Shown: positions 48,289 to 56,025, counted from the first letter of the stretch. The stretch: DNA of 57,789 nt from Butyrivibrio sp. VCD2006 (GCF_000423925.1 NZ_AUIX01000039.1:1-57789), one strand, 5' to 3'. Notes: a model not told the origin generated them from the letters alone. Numbers and translations are program-made.

Positions 48289-48426
48289 GAGAATGCAGCT
48301 TCTTCGGAGGAAACAGGTGCTTCCATGCAGGAACTTTCAGCTACTGTTACAACACTTTCAGGCTCTGCGGATTCACTTAAGGGTATTGCACAAAAACTGA
48401 GTGAGGACATGAAGTTCTTTAAATAA
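48289..48426 (+). pseudogene. C-terminal remnant of a methyl-accepting chemotaxis protein
   Basis: The frame ENAASSEETGASMQELSATV continues to LKGIAQKLSEDMKFFK and a TAA at 48424. This is the end of the MCP signalling coiled coil found in Clostridia receptors. There is no start codon in frame, and the upstream side abuts the arginase-like gene, so the rest was deleted. Confidence 0.85.
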
Positions 48427-48455
48427 ATGTAAAAGTTGCTATAATAATATGTATG

Positions 48456-48489
48456 GCAGCCGGCAATCTATACTGCCGGCTGTCTTTTT
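48456..48489 (+). terminator. Terminator after the chemoreceptor remnant
   Basis: CAGCCGGCA (48457-48465) pairs with TGCCGGCTG (48474-48482), then TCTTTTT. Confidence 0.9.
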
Positions 48490-48557
48490 GTTTATAAGAA
48501 ATTCTAAGTTTTTATAAATGAAAGCACTCCGTGGGGATGCATTTAAGGAGAAAGAGT

Positions 48558-48887
48558 ATGGAAAAGAGAATTCGGGACAGAATCAAGAGGGTTGAAAAAC
48601 TGGAGTTGGATCTTTTATCTGATGAGGAAATGCTTACTGAGAAAAAAGAGATAACGATTCTTATCGAGGCAATCCAGCAGGAGCTTTTGAGGAGAGTCAT
48701 AATAATAGGAGCTGTAATTTTGGCATTTGTTGTGGCCATGGTGGGACTTTTATCCTATCCTTCAACCCCTATGCTGTTTGTATGTCTGGCAACGCTTTTG
48801 GTGTTTATTCTGGTGATCATCCAATATTCCCAGAAATACAAGCTTTACAACGATCTTTTTAAAGCTTCGGATATTTTATACAAGTGA
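48558..48887 (+). CDS. Small two-span membrane protein
   Basis: 109 aa. Charged helical N-terminus (about 1-45), then two membrane spans (VIIIGAVILAFVVAMVGLL and PMLFVCLATLLVFILVIIQY) and a short cytosolic tail. ATG 48558 has AAGGAG 8 bases upstream; the longer frame from 48531 has none. No family recognised. It precedes the tRNA-Leu pair but has no obvious link to it. Confidence 0.65.
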   Translation: MEKRIRDRIKRVEKLELDLLSDEEMLTEKKEITILIEAIQQELLRRVIIIGAVILAFVVAMVGLLSYPSTPMLFVCLATLLVFILVIIQYSQKYKLYNDLFKASDILYK

Positions 48888-48890
48888 TTG

Positions 48891-48919
48891 TTGACAAACT
48901 ACCTTCTAGTGGATACAAT
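48891..48919 (+). promoter_or_regulatory. Promoter of the tRNA-Leu pair
   Basis: TTGACA (48891-48896), 17-base spacer, TACAAT (48914-48919), 15 bases before the first tRNA. Confidence 0.8.
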
Positions 48920-48933
48920 ATCTATTGTTGCTG

Positions 48934-49017
48934 GCAGGAATGGCGGAATTGGCAGACGCGCACGGTTCAGGTCCGTGTGATAGCAATATCATGAGGGTTC
49001 AAGTCCCTTTTCCTGCA
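48934..49017 (+). tRNA. tRNA-Leu (anticodon CAG)
   Basis: An 84-nt class II tRNA. Acceptor GCAGGAA pairs with TTCCTGC, discriminator A. The anticodon loop TTCAGGT is closed by CACGG/CCGTG, with CAG at 48968-48970. Variable arm and GGTTCAAGTCC T arm are present. Confidence 0.95.
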
Positions 49018-49056
49018 TTAGTTCATAGCTATTGCAACAGAACTTAATATGTATAT

Positions 49057-49140
49057 GCGGAAGTGTCGGAATTGGCAGACGAGCAAGACTAAGGATCTTG
49101 TGATGGCTACATCGTGAGGGTTCAAGTCCCTTCTTCCGCA
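49057..49140 (+). tRNA. tRNA-Leu (anticodon AAG), copy 1
   Basis: 84 nt. Acceptor GCGGAAG pairs with CTTCCGC, discriminator A. The anticodon loop CTAAGGA is closed by CAAGA/TCTTG, giving AAG (49091-49093). A34 implies inosine editing. The same tRNA recurs at 55651-55734 with two changes in the T stem (T-C versus T-A side). Confidence 0.95.
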
Positions 49141-49308
49141 CGCATAAAAAAGGTATGGCGAATGTCATACCTTTTTTATGTGTGCCGAGGAGCCCCTTGA
49201 ACCCAGGGTTCAAGGTCTCCTCGCAGCAAAACTGCTTCGTCGGTCGGTTCGGCGGGAAAAAGGTCCCCCGGACCTTTTTCTTAATCCGCCTCACCCCATC
49301 TTCCGCAC
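49141..49308. repeat. tRNA-Leu tail element B
   Basis: Built like element A at 5859: terminator hairpin (49143-49180, CATAAAAAAGGTATG arm), inverted tRNA end (TTGAACCC), core nearly identical to A (CTTCGTCGGTCGGTTCGGCG and AAAAAGGTCC/GGACCTTTTT), then a direct copy of the tRNA end CCCATCTTCCGCAC at 49295-49308. The closing copy follows its own tRNA (CCGCA, not CTGCA as in A). A further hairpin ACCAGGT...ACCTGGT with T run follows at 49318-49346. Confidence 0.75.
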
Positions 49309-49387
49309 GAACAAAAGACCAGGTTGAATTACCTGGTCTTTTTGTTCGTACCGAGGAGCCGCCCCATGTCTTCCCCGTGACTTACTG

Positions 49388-49416
49388 TTGAATCTTGAGA
49401 TTCATTGTTGTACAAT
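49388..49416 (+). promoter_or_regulatory. Promoter of the 82-aa hypothetical gene
   Basis: TTGAAT (49388-49393), 17-base spacer, TACAAT (49411-49416). Confidence 0.65.
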
Positions 49417-49506
49417 ACAGAAAGTTTGCCTCTTAAATGGGGCAGCATAGCATGAAATACGGGATGTGTGACAGAAAAAGATTTGAATCCCGCAACAAGG
49501 AGAGAT

Positions 49507-49755
49507 ATGACAAAGGACGATTTTCTTAAAATACTTCTTGCAGAAGGTTTTGTCTGCGAGAAGGGAGGGCAGTATCCATCAGTAGTATGTGATGCGAAGG
49601 ATGTTAAAACGACAGCTAAAAGGGTAAGAGCTATTGCGAAGGATAAAGGGTATACATCTTCTTTTGCAGTAAGAAGTGCCCGTGAAGGAATGGAGCTTAT
49701 TTCAAATAAAGAGCCCATCCCGATGCAGCCTATAACAGAGGAAGTAAGTGCGTAA
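49507..49755 (+). CDS. Small hypothetical protein
   Basis: 82 aa, basic in the middle, no signal or membrane span. AAGGAG precedes the ATG. The region DVKTTAKRVRAIAKDKGYTSSFAVR looks like a small helical nucleic-acid-binding fold, but no family is recognised. It has its own promoter and a strong terminator, so it is a real single-gene unit. Confidence 0.6.
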   Translation: MTKDDFLKILLAEGFVCEKGGQYPSVVCDAKDVKTTAKRVRAIAKDKGYTSSFAVRSAREGMELISNKEPIPMQPITEEVSA

Positions 49756-49790
49756 TCAAAAGAAAAGGTGCAAAGGGCAGTTACAAAATA

Positions 49791-49837
49791 AAGCCTCCCG
49801 GCATTCTACATTGTACGAGAATGCTGGGAGGCTTTTT
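49791..49837 (+). terminator. Terminator of the 82-aa gene
   Basis: AAGCCTCCCGGCATTCT (49791-49807) pairs with AGAATGCTGGGAGGCTT (49818-49834), then TTT. The rest of the gap up to 50038 is AT-rich with one more small hairpin (CGAATGA/TCATTCG near 49858) and nothing else recognised. Confidence 0.92.
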
Positions 49838-50038
49838 CATTTTACCTGAAAAATTCGAATGATGGAATTCATTCGAGGAATCAGAATTAAACTCCGTTAG
49901 AACAGCATAAATTAATTCTGAATGCAAGAATTGTTAATTGGTGACATAAAAAACAAAATATTGGAACACATGGTTTAAATGCTTTATATGTTGGAAAATG
50001 CAGAAAATGACTATTCGAGTTCATTTATAGCAGAAATT

Positions 50039-50067
50039 TTGCAGGTAAACTGCTTTTTATATATAAT
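50039..50067 (+). promoter_or_regulatory. Promoter of the phosphatase-MATE pair
   Basis: TTGCAG (50039-50044), 17-base spacer, TATAAT (50062-50067), 33 bases before the start. Confidence 0.6.
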
Positions 50068-50100
50068 GGGTAATATCTGTGAAAAAAGGAGAGCTTGAAG

Positions 50101-50661
50101 ATGAAATTCTATCTGGTAAGGCATGGCCAGACAGACTGGAACAAAGAAGAGAGGCTTCAGGGACAGACGGATGTTCCTTTGAATGATGAGGGGAGAAGAC
50201 AGATAACTGAGCTGGCAGAGAAAATGGCGGCAGCGGATCTGCATTTCGACAGGGTTATCTCAAGCCCGCTTGTCAGGGCATATGAGAGTGCGCAGATAAT
50301 TGTAGATAAGATCGGCTTTGACAAGGAAATAATTATTGAAAATGATTTTACTGAGAGGAATTTTGGGCTGCTAGAGGGGAAGCCATGGGATCCCAATCGG
50401 GACATGGATGATCCTAAATATCAGACAGAGAAGATTTCAGAGGTTTGCGACAGGGCCGGAAGAGGACTTGCTAAGTACAATTTTGATGAGGATGAACGAA
50501 TTCTCATTGTGGCTCATGGGGCATTATTGCCGGCGGTTAAATATGTGCTGTCAGATGGCAGGATAGCCTACGGCAACAAGGATGTTCCGATCATCCAGGG
50601 GAACGTTATGTGCTGTGAAAGGAAGGATGGCCAGGAGCTATCGCTTTATAATTTGTTCTAG
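50101..50661 (+). CDS. Histidine phosphatase family protein (phosphoglycerate mutase-like)
   Basis: 186 aa. The catalytic motif is LVRHGQTDWN (phospho-His at about residue 9), with SPLVRAYESA, ERNFGLLEG and the second His in VAHGALL (about residue 141). Broad phosphatase family: sugar phosphates, nucleotides or cobalamin precursors are possible substrates. ATG 50101 follows AAGGAG by 8 bases. Only 22 bases separate it from the exporter gene. Confidence 0.85.
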   Translation: MKFYLVRHGQTDWNKEERLQGQTDVPLNDEGRRQITELAEKMAAADLHFDRVISSPLVRAYESAQIIVDKIGFDKEIIIENDFTERNFGLLEGKPWDPNRDMDDPKYQTEKISEVCDRAGRGLAKYNFDEDERILIVAHGALLPAVKYVLSDGRIAYGNKDVPIIQGNVMCCERKDGQELSLYNLF

Positions 50662-50683
50662 AATTAACGAGGAGATTTGGGGT

Positions 50684-52108
50684 TTGAATAAAGACAAAGA
50701 TTTGACGAGGGGGAATCCGTTTAATCTTATTTTCTCATTTGCAGTTTCTATGATGATGGGAAATGTTTTTCAGCAGTTATACACTACGGTGGATAGTATC
50801 ATCATTGGTAAAAAAATAGGGTCGCTGGAGCTTGCCTCGATAGGCGAAACGGACTGGCTGATTTTTCTGGTCAATGGGTTTTTGATAGGCCTGATTCAGG
50901 GATTTTCTGTTATTCTTGGCAGGAAATTCGGAGAAAAGGACGAGAGGGCTTTTGATATCTACTATAAAAAAGCAAGACTATTGTGTTTTGTTATTTCAAT
51001 TTTGTTTGCGGCGGTGCTTTTGTCAGTTTCAGGTTTACTGCTGCAGATAATAGGAACCAAGGCAGAGGCCTTTGATTTTGCAATAACTTATGTGAATGTG
51101 ATTTTTGCAGGGATTCCGTTCCTTGTGTTTTATCAGTTTTTCGCAGCTGTATTAAGGAGCCGCGGAAACAGCCGTATTCATCTTATGGCGATGACGATTT
51201 CATCCATCTGCAATATTCTTCTGGACCTGCTTTTTATATGTGTTATGAAAATGGGAATCGCAGGAGCTGCGCTTGGAACCGTACTGTCTGAAGCGCTTGT
51301 AATGGTGATCTGCGGATATCATGTGTTTGATGCAAGAAGGAGTGCTAAAGCGGAGATTGCTTCTGGAAACGGCATAAGTGCCGGGGAAGATAATGATGCT
51401 GACAATAGCGATAAATTAAGGCATTCAGAAATGTCCCATACATCGAATCTTGCAATCGTCCGTGAGCTTATGACTATAGGTCTTCCTATGGCGCTACAGA
51501 GCGTTATAACAGCAATTGGAGGCCTTATTGTCATTAGATGTGTTAACCGATACGACATCACTTTTTTTACGGGATACATGATTGCAGGAAAAGTCTATGC
51601 CCTTCTGGAGATTGCGGCATCGTCTTACGGAATGGTAGTTGTTGCTTATGTGTCGCAGAATTATGGCGCAGGAAAGCTTGACAGGATTCGAAGCGGAGTG
51701 AGGATAAGCCTTGCTATGGGCGTCGTAACAGCGCTTTTGTGCTCATTTATCATGATCGCCTTTGGAAAAGCTGCTATGTCACTGTTTATGGATGCTGCGA
51801 CAGCCTCTGAAGATATTTTCAGATATGGACAGGACTACTTACTTGTCCTTGGCATCTTTTACCCGCTTTTGTACATGCTCTACATTATGAGAGCATCGCT
51901 TCAGGGACTTGGAAATACAGTAGTTCCGATGATCTCAAGTTTTGGACAGGTGATAATGAGAGTGCTATGTGCACTTGTGCTCACCAGCTTCATCGGCTGC
52001 AGCGGTATATATTATGGCGAAATCAGCGCTTGGATTCTTGCGGATCTGATTATTATTGTGACGTATTTCAGGGAAATTCGGCAAGTAAAAGAATGCACCG
52101 TTGATTGA
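50684..52108 (+). CDS. MATE-family efflux transporter
   Basis: 474 aa with twelve predicted spans in two related halves; family motifs NPFNLIFSFAVSMMMGNVFQ and LYTTVDSIIIGKKIGSLELA near the N-terminus. It would export cationic compounds with Na+ or H+. The start is a TTG at 50684 with GAGGAG upstream; the open frame continues back into the phosphatase gene without a better start. A hydrophilic loop rich in Asp/Ser lies between the halves (about residues 230-265). Confidence 0.85.
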   Translation: MNKDKDLTRGNPFNLIFSFAVSMMMGNVFQQLYTTVDSIIIGKKIGSLELASIGETDWLIFLVNGFLIGLIQGFSVILGRKFGEKDERAFDIYYKKARLLCFVISILFAAVLLSVSGLLLQIIGTKAEAFDFAITYVNVIFAGIPFLVFYQFFAAVLRSRGNSRIHLMAMTISSICNILLDLLFICVMKMGIAGAALGTVLSEALVMVICGYHVFDARRSAKAEIASGNGISAGEDNDADNSDKLRHSEMSHTSNLAIVRELMTIGLPMALQSVITAIGGLIVIRCVNRYDITFFTGYMIAGKVYALLEIAASSYGMVVVAYVSQNYGAGKLDRIRSGVRISLAMGVVTALLCSFIMIAFGKAAMSLFMDAATASEDIFRYGQDYLLVLGIFYPLLYMLYIMRASLQGLGNTVVPMISSFGQVIMRVLCALVLTSFIGCSGIYYGEISAWILADLIIIVTYFREIRQVKECTVD

Positions 52109-52171
52109 TATCTTTGCTAAGTATAGAAAAATGGCTTTGACAAAATAGATGAGCATGCGAGGTATAAACAC

Positions 52172-52729
52172 ATGAAAAAACTTGCTGTAATATTCCCGGG
52201 AATTGGATACCATGCGGACAAGCCGCTTCTTTATTATGCGAGGAAGCTGGCTACAGAGGCGGGCTACGAGGAACAGATAAAAATCGAATACACCAGTACT
52301 CAGAATAAAATCAGGGGCGACAAAGAGAAGATGAAGAAGGCGTTTGAGGAGCTCTATGCCCAGGCAGAAAACTCCCTTAAGGATATAAAATGGGAGGAAT
52401 ACGACGATATCCTCTTTATTTCAAAGAGCATAGGGACTGTTATTGCCATGACCTATGCGTCTAAAATGCACCTCGATAACGCAAGGCAGATTCTCTATAC
52501 TCCCCTTGCTCCGACTTTTTCAAATGTATGTAATACGGAAGTTATATCATTCATTGGCACTTCTGATCCCTGGAGCAACGTTCCTGAGGTGATAGCTCTT
52601 GCCAGGAATAATGATATTCCAATCCATGTCTATGATGATGCAAATCATTCTCTTGAAACCGATGATACCATCGAAAATCTCAATATTATCCATGATGTAA
52701 TGAAAAAGACAAAGATTTTTATAAATTGA
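52172..52729 (+). CDS. Alpha/beta-hydrolase-fold protein
   Basis: 185 aa, small. LAVIFPGIGYHADKPLLYY resembles the oxyanion strand. The nucleophile elbow reads ISKSIGT (Ser at about residue 91), the acid is in GTSDPW, and the His is in DANHSLE. Esterase or amidase activity is plausible. The substrate is unknown. It is followed by the operator array of the next module. GGTATAAACAC gives only a weak ribosome site. Confidence 0.72.
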   Translation: MKKLAVIFPGIGYHADKPLLYYARKLATEAGYEEQIKIEYTSTQNKIRGDKEKMKKAFEELYAQAENSLKDIKWEEYDDILFISKSIGTVIAMTYASKMHLDNARQILYTPLAPTFSNVCNTEVISFIGTSDPWSNVPEVIALARNNDIPIHVYDDANHSLETDDTIENLNIIHDVMKKTKIFIN

Positions 52730-52731
52730 TG

Positions 52732-52760
52732 TTGACAACTATACTTGTCATTCATATAAT
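52732..52760 (+). promoter_or_regulatory. Promoter of the XRE-DUF3169-CPBP module
   Basis: TTGACA (52732-52737), 17-base spacer, TATAAT (52755-52760), a perfect consensus. The -35 lies inside the first operator. Confidence 0.88.
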
Positions 52761-52837
52761 AAGTTTATCCAATTGATGACAAGGATAGTTGTCAATATGA
52801 AAAGATATCTTGTCAAGTTGCAAGGAGATCTTGTCAA
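52732..52837. promoter_or_regulatory. Array of TGACAA/TTGTCA operator half-sites
   Basis: TTGACAACTATACTTGTCAT (52732-52751) is inverted, with one mismatch, as ATGACAAGGATAGTTGTCAA (52776-52795). Further TTGTCAA half-sites follow at 52810 and 52831, so 52789, 52810 and 52831 are spaced exactly 21 bp. The -35 and the leader are covered. Autoregulation by the XRE protein is likely. Confidence 0.7.
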
Positions 52838-52916
52838 CGAGGAGATATACGTAAAACCGAAAATACATATCGATAATCAGATAACTATGCGCATAGTAAA
52901 TGAGAAGGAGGGAATC

Positions 52917-53120
52917 ATGCCACTTGAAAACCACCTCAAGGAACTAAGGGCAAGACTGGGGGTCAATCAGCAGGAGATGGGGGCTCTTGTTGGAACCAGC
53001 CGGCAGACGATCAGTCAGATCGAGCGCGGAGATTATTCGCCGTCAGTCACCCTGGCCTTGAAAATCGCTAAGGAATGCGGAGTGACAGTCGAAGAAGTCT
53101 TTGAATATATAGAAGACTAA
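52917..53120 (+). CDS. XRE-family HTH regulator
   Basis: 67 aa, a single HTH_3 domain (LRARLGVNQQEMGALVGTSR, recognition helix RQTISQIERG) with a short dimer tail VTVEEVFEYIED. The ATG at 52917 has GAAGGAGGG upstream; an in-frame ATG at 52773 would translate the operator array and is rejected. It probably binds the array and controls the two membrane-protein genes that follow. Confidence 0.85.
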   Translation: MPLENHLKELRARLGVNQQEMGALVGTSRQTISQIERGDYSPSVTLALKIAKECGVTVEEVFEYIED

Positions 53121-53226
53121 ATGGACCCCGGGACGGGGGTATAAGACCCAAAATACTAATGAGGATTGCATAAAACAGTCAGCAGTCCGGAAAACAGATT
53201 AAAAAATACAACGGAGGATTTACATA

Positions 53227-54045
53227 ATGGGAGAGTATGGAAACAGCGCAGTAAGGGCTAAAGAGAAATTAGAGGCTTCAAGAGCCGGTTCAGGGGAGAA
53301 AAACAAAACTTTATTGATCATATTTATTGCATTTATGGCTGTGTGCTATGTTGGCGGACTTTTTGTGGGACGTTTTTTAGCTAATAATGAAACAGATCTG
53401 CATAGTATATTTACCGGAATCGGAACCTTTTTAAAACTGAATATGTGCTATATCGCCCTGGTAGTTAACATAGTCATGGGTGTTATAGGCTTTGCTTTAT
53501 ACGGAAACGTTGAAAAGCTTGCAAATAAGTGGGATGGCGAGGATGACGATCTTATCAATGAGGTTGAAAGCAAGCTGTTTTATCCCGGTGCAATATCTAC
53601 TTTAATGATGCTGTTTAACTTTTTCGCATTCGGTGTAAGCCTGTGCCACTTAAGTCTTGGCGATGCATATAAAGATAGATTTATTTTCATAGTGGCATTT
53701 TCAACTTCAATACTGCTCTTTTCATTTATAGGGGAGATGATCCTTCAGGGTAAGTGCCTCTCACTCGAGAAGAAGCTTAATCCTGAGAAACGCGGTAATA
53801 TCCTTGATATTAAGTTCCAGGAAAAGTGGTTCGACAGCTGCGATGAAGCAGAAAAAATGATCGTCTATAAGGCATCCTACGATGCATTTAAGTACTCATC
53901 ATATATCTACGCTGTAGCTTGGATATTGGCAGTGATGGCTGACCTTATCTTTAAGAGTGGAATACTCCCTGTAACAATGGTGTCAGCTATGTGGATTATC
54001 CAGACAGTTATTTATCTTAGAGCATCACGTAAGTATTCAATGTAA
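53227..54045 (+). CDS. DUF3169 family membrane protein
   Basis: 272 aa with six hydrophobic segments in two groups and a charged loop between them (about 155-200). The combination with a small XRE regulator is the usual context of DUF3169. Function is not known; immunity or resistance roles are sometimes suggested from context. GGAGG precedes the ATG. A GC-rich leader at 53123-53165 is related to one before the CPBP gene. Confidence 0.75.
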   Translation: MGEYGNSAVRAKEKLEASRAGSGEKNKTLLIIFIAFMAVCYVGGLFVGRFLANNETDLHSIFTGIGTFLKLNMCYIALVVNIVMGVIGFALYGNVEKLANKWDGEDDDLINEVESKLFYPGAISTLMMLFNFFAFGVSLCHLSLGDAYKDRFIFIVAFSTSILLFSFIGEMILQGKCLSLEKKLNPEKRGNILDIKFQEKWFDSCDEAEKMIVYKASYDAFKYSSYIYAVAWILAVMADLIFKSGILPVTMVSAMWIIQTVIYLRASRKYSM

Positions 54046-54107
54046 TTGGCAATGTCCCCTGTGGACGTGGTTATAGGACCAAAATGAAAATAATGGAGGG
54101 TAGAAAA

Positions 54108-55037
54108 ATGTTTGTTGGGAATTTGATAAATGAAAAACAGGATTATTTTACATATCCCGGGAGAGTTGATGGCTTTAAGAAGTGGAAACCGATAGTAACT
54201 GCCATAATTGGTGTGATAATATTCTTTATCTTTTCGGGAGTTGTTCCTGCAATTATTGGTTTTGTAGGTGCACTTAACGGTCATGATTTTACAGACATTA
54301 TCGCTTCTTTTAAGGGCGGTTATGACACAATGGATAATTACACATTTCTTGGTGTGTTTTTAAATATGGGCATAATAGCTGCAATGATTCCTGCACTCTT
54401 TCTGGCCATGAAGATAACTAAAGAAAGACCGTTCCATACTTTGATCTCATCGCGAGATGGTTGGAATAGCAGCTTTTTCAAGAAGGGCCTCATCATCGCG
54501 CTGATTGTAAACGGAATTCCTCAGGTTGTTTTCGCAGCTATGGAAGGTGGCTTTAGCCACATAAATATCAGATACACGATACCCGGCTTCATCTTATTTG
54601 TGATTCTTGTGCCTTTTCAGTGTATAGCTGAGGAATTTGTTTTCAGAGGCTATATTGGTCAGACTGTAAGTACATGGCTGAAAAATCCTATTATCGGTAT
54701 CGTGGTTTCTACAATCCTGTTTACAATCGTACATCCATATAACACCGTGGGAAAAATCTTTGTGTTCTTTACAGGACTTACACTTGCATTTGCAGTTAAG
54801 TATACCAAGGGTCTTGAGGTCAGCTGCGCTTTACATACCGTCAACAATTTCTTTTCATTCTTACTTAGCGGAATAGGAGCAAACCCGATTTCTTCGCAGG
54901 TAAAGACCAGTGATTTGATACAGGAACTGATAATAAATATTGTATTCTTTGCATTAGTGATCATTATGGACAAAAAGAAAAATTGGTTTGCGGGAAGTGA
55001 CGGCAGCGTGGCTACAGAGGAGAGTAGTGCTTCCTGA
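54108..55037 (+). CDS. CPBP-family (Abi) intramembrane metalloprotease
   Basis: 309 aa with about eight hydrophobic segments. The motifs are AEEFVFRGYI (EExxxR, about residue 175), LFTIVH (FxxxH) and ALHTVNNF (HxxxN). These are the catalytic residues of the CAAX/Rce1-like proteases. In Firmicutes such proteins commonly give bacteriocin self-immunity or process peptides. ATG 54108 has GGAGGG 8 bases upstream. Third gene of the XRE-DUF3169-CPBP module; no bacteriocin precursor is seen nearby. Confidence 0.85.
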   Translation: MFVGNLINEKQDYFTYPGRVDGFKKWKPIVTAIIGVIIFFIFSGVVPAIIGFVGALNGHDFTDIIASFKGGYDTMDNYTFLGVFLNMGIIAAMIPALFLAMKITKERPFHTLISSRDGWNSSFFKKGLIIALIVNGIPQVVFAAMEGGFSHINIRYTIPGFILFVILVPFQCIAEEFVFRGYIGQTVSTWLKNPIIGIVVSTILFTIVHPYNTVGKIFVFFTGLTLAFAVKYTKGLEVSCALHTVNNFFSFLLSGIGANPISSQVKTSDLIQELIINIVFFALVIIMDKKKNWFAGSDGSVATEESSAS

Positions 55038-55178
55038 GGTTATGAATTTTGTTTAGTGATTTTCATGAAAAAACTTCTGTCAAGGATTTTCTTGTTTATA
55101 AAATTTTCACATTTGACACACAAAAATGAAACATTTGCCTTGTAAGATTGTCACATGACTTCTTAAAGGAGACTTGAT

Positions 55179-55400
55179 ATGAAGATTAATGATCAATACA
55201 TAGCAGAGTTTGTTGGGAACTATACGAGGAGAAAAGGCTATCCGCCGACTGTGGAGGAACTGGTAGAGGTATTTGGTTTTGCGAAGGTCACAAAATCCCT
55301 TTACTACATAATCAGCCTTTATCGTATTGGCATGATCAGAAACAGCCTCTATTTTGGGACGAAGGATTTGCAGCTTCTTCCACTTAAGGCGGAGGTTTGA
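55179..55400 (+). CDS. Small winged-helix protein, LexA N-terminal-like
   Basis: 73 aa. Residues IAEFVGNYTRRKGYPPTVEELVEVFGF resemble the DNA-binding domain of LexA (YIxxKGYPPSxxEI pattern), but there is no protease domain. AAAGGAG precedes the ATG. Small regulators of this kind occur in mobile elements and surface-gene loci. A terminator follows at 55435-55464. Confidence 0.6.
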   Translation: MKINDQYIAEFVGNYTRRKGYPPTVEELVEVFGFAKVTKSLYYIISLYRIGMIRNSLYFGTKDLQLLPLKAEV

Positions 55401-55434
55401 ACTGATCTGGAAAAAATTTAATATCGTTTATGAG

Positions 55435-55464
55435 AAGAACTGTCGATTTGGCAGTTCTTTTTTT
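55435..55464 (+). terminator. Terminator of the small winged-helix gene
   Basis: AAGAACTG (55435-55442) pairs with CAGTTCTT (55452-55459), then TTTTT. Confidence 0.88.
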
Positions 55465-55582
55465 GAGTTTTTTTGAAAAAAGTTTTTTGAAGCGATTGCC
55501 AGTAAATAAGCGGGTTTTCGGCCAATTTGCAAACGCTTTCAAGTGCAAACATAAACTTTTTAACGATTTTTGAAAAAAAGTG

Positions 55583-55610
55583 TTGACTATTTCTGTGAAT
55601 TTGATATTAT
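55583..55610 (+). promoter_or_regulatory. Promoter of the third tRNA-Leu
   Basis: TTGACT (55583-55588), 16-base spacer, TATTAT (55605-55610). Confidence 0.65.
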
Positions 55611-55650
55611 ATAGAAGCTGTCGCTGATGAACAGCGGCACACAACTAAAT

Positions 55651-55734
55651 GCGGAAGTGTCGGAATTGGCAGACGAGCAAGACTAAGGATCTTGTGATGG
55701 CTACATCGTGTGGGTTCAAGTCCCATCTTCCGCA
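55651..55734 (+). tRNA. tRNA-Leu (anticodon AAG), copy 2
   Basis: 84 nt, the same as 49057-49140 except for T-stem bases (TGGG...CCCA here, AGGG...CCCT there), which stay paired. Anticodon AAG at 55685-55687. Confidence 0.95.
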
Positions 55735-56025
55735 CGAATCAAAAAAGGAATGACGAAAGTCATTCCTTTTTTGCGTTCGGGCGGAAGGGGACTTGAACCC
55801 GCTTGCTGCGCAAGCGGTTCTGGGATTCACACTAGACTCGGAAGAACCTCGTCAAGTGTTCACCCATGGCTCGCACTAAGCTCGTGCTTTGCCTTTGGCA
55901 TGCACTTGCTAAGTGCTCTGCTCAAAGGTCCCCCGGGTCTCCGTTCCACTTCGGTCCGCGCTAAGCGGGTGTCCCCCGGACACCCAGCGCCTTTTTCTAT
56001 TTCCGCCTCACCCCAACTTCCGCAC
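55735..56025. repeat. tRNA-Leu tail element C
   Basis: Terminator hairpin (55741-55772, AAAAAAGGAATGAC arm), then GCGGAAGGGGACTTGAACCC (55781-55800), an inverted copy of the tRNA 3' end, a core of about 200 bp different from A and B with several hairpins (GGTGTCCCCCGGACACC), and a direct copy CCCAACTTCCGCAC at 56012-56025. Read on the minus strand, its two ends form a tRNA acceptor stem (GCGGAAG/CTTCCGC) and a GGTTCAAGTCC T loop. Confidence 0.7.

Noticed and set aside
48293..48400. 35-codon frame starting at ATG after AAAGGAGA
   Set aside because: It is out of frame with the recognisable chemoreceptor remnant and its composition (Leu/Gln/Arg-rich) looks like a frame shadow.
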